Below, one piece after another: positions 59,734 to 64,000 of a stretch of DNA of 64,000 bases (positions within the stretch are counted from its first letter, which is position 1; the number at the start of each line of letters is the position of its first letter). A program made the translations under genes and the position numbers. The notes below the pieces were generated by a model. That model saw only the letters and a program-made list of their open reading frames with translations. It was not told the origin of the DNA and searched no databases. This DNA is from Leptospira sanjuanensis. Its GTDB lineage: Bacteria; Spirochaetota; Leptospiria; Leptospirales; Leptospiraceae. The DNA is taken from positions 2,961,501 to 3,025,500 of the forward strand of contig NZ_JAIZBG010000001.1 of the NCBI RefSeq assembly GCF_022267325.1, read 5' to 3'.

Positions 59734-61590
59734 TTGGCGAAAAACATGAACGAAACAAAACTTTCCTTTCCCTGGTCCGCGGTGCGCTTTTTTAAAATAG
59801 AAACGCGGATCATTCTTCCTTTCGTTCTAGGTTGTATTCTGTTGATCGTCCTGTTAGGCGTTCTTCTTTTTTATTATCAAAAAAAGAATACGGAAACCGT
59901 TTCGATCCGAAACGTGAAATCGATCGCGGATCAAATGCTCGCGCTTCGCGTATATTATTCGGACAACATCGTCAGCAAGGCTTTGCGCGAACATACCGAA
60001 GTCACCTATAAATACAAAGCCGTCGCAAAAAGTATTCCTCTTCCCGCGACCTTCGTCAAAGAATTCGGCGCACATCTCACCGATCGGTTCGAAGGAATCC
60101 GAGTCGAGTTATTCAGCGATTACCCGTTTCCGAATCGGTCAAAACCGAACGGCTTGGACGAATTTCAAAGGGAAGCTTTATACCGTTTAAAACGAAATCC
60201 CGGAAATCCGATCTACGTTTTTAGGGAAATCGACGGACAACCTTACATTCGTTATGCGCTCGCGGACCGTATGCAGGCTTCCTGCGTTCAATGTCACAAT
60301 ACTCATCCGGAATCTCCTAAAAAAGATTGGAAAGTCGGAGACGTTCGAGGTGTTCTAGAAGTCAGCATCCCGGTCAGTCAGACCGAAAGCGGCGCGGATA
60401 TGATTCTCTTTTCCACGATCGCGATCCTGATCGGACTCGGAACGATCTTCGTCGTCAATCAAACGAGAAGCAAACAAAACGAAGCGATCATTCTCGAACT
60501 CAACTCGAATCTTGAAAAGAAAGTCGAAACGAGAACGGCGGAACTCGCCAAGTCCAACGAAGACCTCACGCAGGCCGTGGACGAACTCGAAAAATTAATG
60601 CGAAATCTGAAGGACACACAAAACCAGCTTTTGCTTTCGGAAAAACTCGCGGCGCTCGGTCAATTAGCCGCCGGAATTACGCACGAACTCAACACGCCTC
60701 TCGGCGCGATCTCTTCGTCGTCCCGATCCATACTCGAAGTGGTTCAAAACGAACTGAAAAATATACCGAGCCTTCTTTCCAATTTGGACGAGGAAGACAC
60801 AAAGAAGTTCAGCGCCATCCTGGAAGAGGCTTTGAAACACGTTTCCGAATCCGCGATTCTTTCCAATCGGGGAATTCGTCAGGAATTAACCCGTCGTTTG
60901 GAAGCCGCCGGAATTTCCAATTCGTATAGGATCGCAAATCTCGCGGCGGATCTGGGTCTTCACGATATGGGCGACGATCTGATTTCTCTCATCCAAACTT
61001 CGAAAGCGCTCGAGATCTTAACGGCGGTCTCTTCGTTTATCACGATCGTACGAGTGAGCAACGTCATCTCGATTGCGACGAGCAAAGCTTCCCGAGTCGT
61101 AAACGCCCTAAAGAATTACCTGCGTCCTTCCAAGGAGGAAAAGGAAGGCGGGCCGGAAAGCGTGGACCTTCACACCGAGATCGAAAATATTCTAGTACTA
61201 TATCATAATAAAATAAGATACGGAGTCGAAATCGTTAAGGACTACCGGACTTCCAAAAAATGTCTGGGGGACGCGGACAAACTGAACCAGGTTTGGATCA
61301 ACCTTTTGAACAACGGTCTTCAAGCCATGAACTACAAAGGAAAGATTGAAATCTCGATCCACGAAGAGGATTCCTGGATCGTGGTCTCCTGGACCGATTC
61401 CGGCGCGGGAATCCCTCAAGAGATTCAAGGTAAGATTTTCGATCCTTTCTTTACGACCAAAAAACAGGGAGAAGGAATGGGGCTGGGGCTTGACATCTGC
61501 AAAAAAATAATCGATAATCTCGGTGGAAGGATCGAATTCGAAAGTTCGCCGGGCCGCACAAAATTCAGCGTATGGCTCAAGAGCGCCTAA
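59734..61590 (+). CDS. Histidine kinase with CxxCH (DUF3365-like) sensor
   Basis: A 618-aa membrane sensor kinase from TTG at 59734 (GGGAAG upstream). Helix at about 27-47, a sensor domain of DUF3365 type with a haem c motif Cys184-x2-Cys187-His188 (SCVQCHNTHPE), a second helix at about 222-242, a coiled coil, then the phosphoacceptor box ITHELNTPLG with His317. About 130 residues lie before the ATPase domain with LNQVWINLLNNGLQAM, DSGAGIP and GEGMGLGL, much longer than normal. It probably senses redox state or a gas. The response regulator gene follows 25 bases later. Confidence 0.9.
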   Translation: MAKNMNETKLSFPWSAVRFFKIETRIILPFVLGCILLIVLLGVLLFYYQKKNTETVSIRNVKSIADQMLALRVYYSDNIVSKALREHTEVTYKYKAVAKSIPLPATFVKEFGAHLTDRFEGIRVELFSDYPFPNRSKPNGLDEFQREALYRLKRNPGNPIYVFREIDGQPYIRYALADRMQASCVQCHNTHPESPKKDWKVGDVRGVLEVSIPVSQTESGADMILFSTIAILIGLGTIFVVNQTRSKQNEAIILELNSNLEKKVETRTAELAKSNEDLTQAVDELEKLMRNLKDTQNQLLLSEKLAALGQLAAGITHELNTPLGAISSSSRSILEVVQNELKNIPSLLSNLDEEDTKKFSAILEEALKHVSESAILSNRGIRQELTRRLEAAGISNSYRIANLAADLGLHDMGDDLISLIQTSKALEILTAVSSFITIVRVSNVISIATSKASRVVNALKNYLRPSKEEKEGGPESVDLHTEIENILVLYHNKIRYGVEIVKDYRTSKKCLGDADKLNQVWINLLNNGLQAMNYKGKIEISIHEEDSWIVVSWTDSGAGIPQEIQGKIFDPFFTTKKQGEGMGLGLDICKKIIDNLGGRIEFESSPGRTKFSVWLKSA

Positions 61591-61615
61591 CGTATTCCAA
61601 GGACGGTACTTTCAG

Positions 61616-62023
61616 TTGACTTTAGAAAAAGAACCCAACGTGATTCTCTGCGTGGACGACGAACCGATCATTCTTCTTTCCTTAGTGCAGGAACTGAAAA
61701 ACAAACTCGGACACGAATTCATCTTTGAAACGGCACAAGACTCGGACGAAGGTCTGGAAGTGATAGACGATCTGATTTCGAAAGGAACGAAGGTGGTTTT
61801 GATTCTTTCCGATTGGCTGATGCCGGGAGTCAACGGAGACGACTTTCTGATTCAGGTTCATCGAAAGTATCCGCATATCCGTTCGATTTTAGTGACCGGT
61901 CATCTCGAAGAAGGCGTTTCGGAACGGGTAAAGGAAGAAGCGGGAACTTTCACGATCATTTCCAAACCGTGGAACTCGGACGAGCTAGTCAAAGCGGTTC
62001 AATTCTGCTGCAAACAAAACTAA
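61616..62023 (+). CDS. Single-domain response regulator
   Basis: A 135-aa CheY-like receiver. Acidic pair Asp14-Asp15, phosphoacceptor Asp66 in ILSDWLMPG, and a late Lys in ISKPWNSDEL. TTG start at 61616 is chosen since the domain begins there and the earlier frame lies in the kinase gene. No output domain, so it works by binding a partner. Sits 25 bases after the histidine kinase and is its probable phosphate acceptor. Confidence 0.92.
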   Translation: MTLEKEPNVILCVDDEPIILLSLVQELKNKLGHEFIFETAQDSDEGLEVIDDLISKGTKVVLILSDWLMPGVNGDDFLIQVHRKYPHIRSILVTGHLEEGVSERVKEEAGTFTIISKPWNSDELVKAVQFCCKQN

Positions 62024-62107
62024 AATCCGATCCGATCGAAAAACCGATTCAATAAAAGAACTGCGAAGTCCGGACGAATTTCTTCGCCGAACTTCGATTC
62101 AACGAAA

Positions 62108-62545
62108 TTACTTCTTAGCTAAAAACTGACAAGATTCCGATTTTTGGATCGGATTGTTCGGAGACATCATCTCCGCACAGCTCGTCTTTTCGATCACCGC
62201 CAAACAATCCTTAGCTGCTTGGATCTTTTCGGGAGTCGCGTTCTTCCACTCGTCTTCCTCTTTCGCTCCGGTCTTCGCTCTTTGAGCCGCCGCGCTTTCT
62301 TCCATCGAAGTCAGACAGGCTTCTTTACTTTGAAGCATGGGAGGAATAAACTTCTTCTGAGACTCGGGCATCTTACTGAATTGTTCCTGAGCGCATTCCA
62401 CGGTTTTCGCGCAGGTGATTTCCTTGGATTTAGTAGCAAGCGCCTGCATTTCGGCCGCAAGATTCCCGCCGGACCCTTTTCCGCAATTCGCTGCGAAAAT
62501 CAACGCCGCGATCGAAACGAACAAACTCTTTTTTATACGGTTCAT
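62108..62545 (-). CDS. Lipoprotein with conserved cysteines
   Basis: A 145-aa protein with signal peptide and lipobox FAANC (Cys21). The mature part is Glu/Lys/Ala-rich and helical, with seven further Cys (TCAKTVECAQEQF, EACLTS, DCLAVIEKTSCAE, SCQF) that likely form disulphides. Similar Cys-rich lipoproteins occur in leptospires; I do not recall a function. It stands alone between the response regulator and the last cyclase gene. Confidence 0.75.
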   Translation of the reverse strand: MNRIKKSLFVSIAALIFAANCGKGSGGNLAAEMQALATKSKEITCAKTVECAQEQFSKMPESQKKFIPPMLQSKEACLTSMEESAAAQRAKTGAKEEDEWKNATPEKIQAAKDCLAVIEKTSCAEMMSPNNPIQKSESCQFLAKK

Positions 62546-62607
62546 AACCCTATCCTTTTTAAAAGCAAGAGAATGAACCGCCCGTTCTTTTTGAAAATAA
62601 ATTTTTT

Positions 62608-63996
62608 CTAAATCGCGTTCGCAAACTCCCTTTGGTCTTCGGTTTTAAAAAGTTTATGCACGGTTGCTTTTTGCCCCACTCCCTTAAGAGAGGCTTCGTG
62701 TCTTTCGGCTTCGTATCCTCTTTGAATCAATTCTTCGCGGATTCCGGGGCTGGAAAGAATCGGCTCCGTCACCCAGATTTCTCCGGCGGACGCAAGCGCC
62801 TGCACGCGAGCCGCGATGTTCACGCTTTGTCCGAAGTAATCCAGTCGTTCGTCGTTGACGACCGCAAGCGCCGGTCCTTCGTTTAAACCGACTTTTAAAC
62901 CGATCTCATGTCCGTGTTCCTTGAATTCTTCGTTCATGCGATCGATGCGCGACATCATTTCCAGCGACGCGAACAATCCTTCGATCGGACTGGAAAAGGT
63001 CGCCATGATCGCGTCTCCCATCGTTTTTACGATCGCCCCGTTGTGTTTTTTCACGGTTTCGGAAAGTAGACGGAAATGTTCCTGCACCAATCGATACGCG
63101 AGAATGTCCCCGGCCTTGTCGTACATCTCGGTCGATCCTCTCAGATCCGTAAAAAGGATCGTAAGACTTTTTACGTTCAGATTCAGTTTGTTGCTGAGCT
63201 GTTGAACGCGGAACAATTCGCGGAAGGTCTGGTTGTTCAAAAGCATCTTCGCCGTCAAAAACGGTTCGATCACCGTGGGATGTTTATCAATGATTTCTAA
63301 TATTCTTTTGGAGTTCGGTCGAATGACCAAGAATCCGGCCTTCGCGATCGTACGATTGGAAATCTTAACTTCGTATTCCCCGGGAGAAAGATGAAGTTCG
63401 ATCGGAGTGAATCCGGTCGGCAGCAGACTCAGATCCACGATTCGATCCGGAGTCGTTTCCTTCTCGTCGAAATACAAAAATACCGCCGAATTATTCTCCA
63501 CCGAACTGAATTGATACGCGGGAACGTTCGTCGCGTCGAGTAGAATCGTGCGGGTCGCTCCGGGTTCGATCACTACAAGTTCGCGCGTGTTTGAAGAAAT
63601 AAAATCCAGAAGTTCCTTCGACTTATGAAAGTTGCTCGAAATATGATATTTGAGATAAGTCTGTGCGTCCGTCAACGGATTGAGATTCTGTTTTCTCAGG
63701 GAAGAATTCACCGAAAAACTGACTTCCACCTGATCGTCCAGAGTGGTCGGCACGTCGAGATTGCAAATATAACAGTGAAAACTTTTTTCCTCGATCTGAT
63801 CCAAAGAAGTATGGGAAGAAGTCACTCCTCCGCAGGCAGGACAAATCATGTTGTATGCGAAATCCAGAAGGCCGATCTTTCCCGCGTGAAGAAAAAGATC
63901 CAACGCTTCTCCGGTTTCAAATCCATTGTCCTTTGCGAAACGGATCGGATTGATCCGGTGCAGCTGCCATTCGTCTTGTGTCCTTAAATTCTCCAT
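62608..63996 (-). CDS. Cytoplasmic adenylate/guanylate cyclase with zinc-ribbon N-terminus
   Basis: A 462-aa protein. The N-terminal part has four Cys as two pairs (ICPACGG at about 51-57, CYIC at about 75-78) that suggest a zinc ribbon, then a strand-rich domain (about 90-240) of the kind found before cyclase domains in spirochaetes (DUF5939-like; not sure). The class III cyclase covers about 270-455: TILFTDLRGSTEMYDKAGD, TMGDAIMATF and FGQSVNIAARVQALA. No membrane segment. ATG lies 4 bases from the window edge, so a longer start cannot be excluded. Confidence 0.88.
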   Translation of the reverse strand: MENLRTQDEWQLHRINPIRFAKDNGFETGEALDLFLHAGKIGLLDFAYNMICPACGGVTSSHTSLDQIEEKSFHCYICNLDVPTTLDDQVEVSFSVNSSLRKQNLNPLTDAQTYLKYHISSNFHKSKELLDFISSNTRELVVIEPGATRTILLDATNVPAYQFSSVENNSAVFLYFDEKETTPDRIVDLSLLPTGFTPIELHLSPGEYEVKISNRTIAKAGFLVIRPNSKRILEIIDKHPTVIEPFLTAKMLLNNQTFRELFRVQQLSNKLNLNVKSLTILFTDLRGSTEMYDKAGDILAYRLVQEHFRLLSETVKKHNGAIVKTMGDAIMATFSSPIEGLFASLEMMSRIDRMNEEFKEHGHEIGLKVGLNEGPALAVVNDERLDYFGQSVNIAARVQALASAGEIWVTEPILSSPGIREELIQRGYEAERHEASLKGVGQKATVHKLFKTEDQREFANAI

Positions 63997-64000
63997 AAAT

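Overview
The window reads as chromosomal DNA of a spirochaete of the genus Leptospira. The case rests on a DUF1564-type protein (a family I know only from Leptospira), many lipoproteins with spirochaetal lipoboxes (Cys preceded by N, A, S or Q), adenylate/guanylate cyclases including a 7TM-DISM form, frequent TTG starts and medium GC. I cannot name the species. Most of the window is housekeeping; I see no prophage, insertion sequence, CRISPR array, rRNA or tRNA.

Layout. 0-7.2 kb: the end of lspA, a cyclic-nucleotide-binding protein and an AI-2E/PerM permease; a YcxB-like protein; a VapC/Phd-type toxin-antitoxin pair with a palindrome in its promoter; a nitrilase-fold protein lacking its catalytic Cys; a large unrecognised 621-aa protein; STAS protein plus lipoprotein. 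7.5-14.6 kb: purL, LRR lipoprotein and ileS in one minus-strand run, then a 425-aa lipoprotein whose ribosome-binding site abuts an 11-bp inverted repeat. 15-28 kb: mixed enzymes and regulators (flavin reductase, DUF3089 hydrolase, YqeK-like HD hydrolase, SDR with divergent WYL regulator, cyclase, dienelactone hydrolase, GH13 glucosidase, MarR plus FabG-like SDR with matching operators, LpxC-like protein). 28-29 kb is a 1-kb gene-free tract with a repeated GAGTTCCCACA motif. 29-37 kb: rplU-prp-rpmA, obgE-proB-proA-nadD, murF-purE-purK.

37.5-41.8 kb: minus-strand run 74-aa ORF, radC, wzm-like, wzt-like, ugd, joining a DNA-repair-family gene to polysaccharide export and UDP-glucuronate supply. 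42-45 kb: two exported proteins of unknown function. 44.8-49 kb: lexA, small lipoprotein, ctpA, tsaD, pssA. 49.2-50.2 kb: an AT-rich unknown gene pair, one HicB-like. 50.2-53.7 kb: RND adaptor, TolC-like channel and a possible lipoprotein, with no pump gene in the window. 53.8-56 kb: DUF1564 protein and a membrane-anchored TPR protein. 56.2-62 kb: FtsX-like/LolD-like ABC pair, ROK kinase, HIT protein, flippase-like membrane protein, and a histidine kinase with a CxxCH motif followed by a single-domain response regulator. The window ends with a lipoprotein and a second nucleotide cyclase.

The most distinctive signals are regulatory or dispersed: paired MarR operators, inverted repeats at lexA, the toxin-antitoxin operon and the 14.6-kb lipoprotein, a 9-mer (GTTAAGCGA) present at least nine times where about 0.5 is expected, and the GAGTTCCCACA family.
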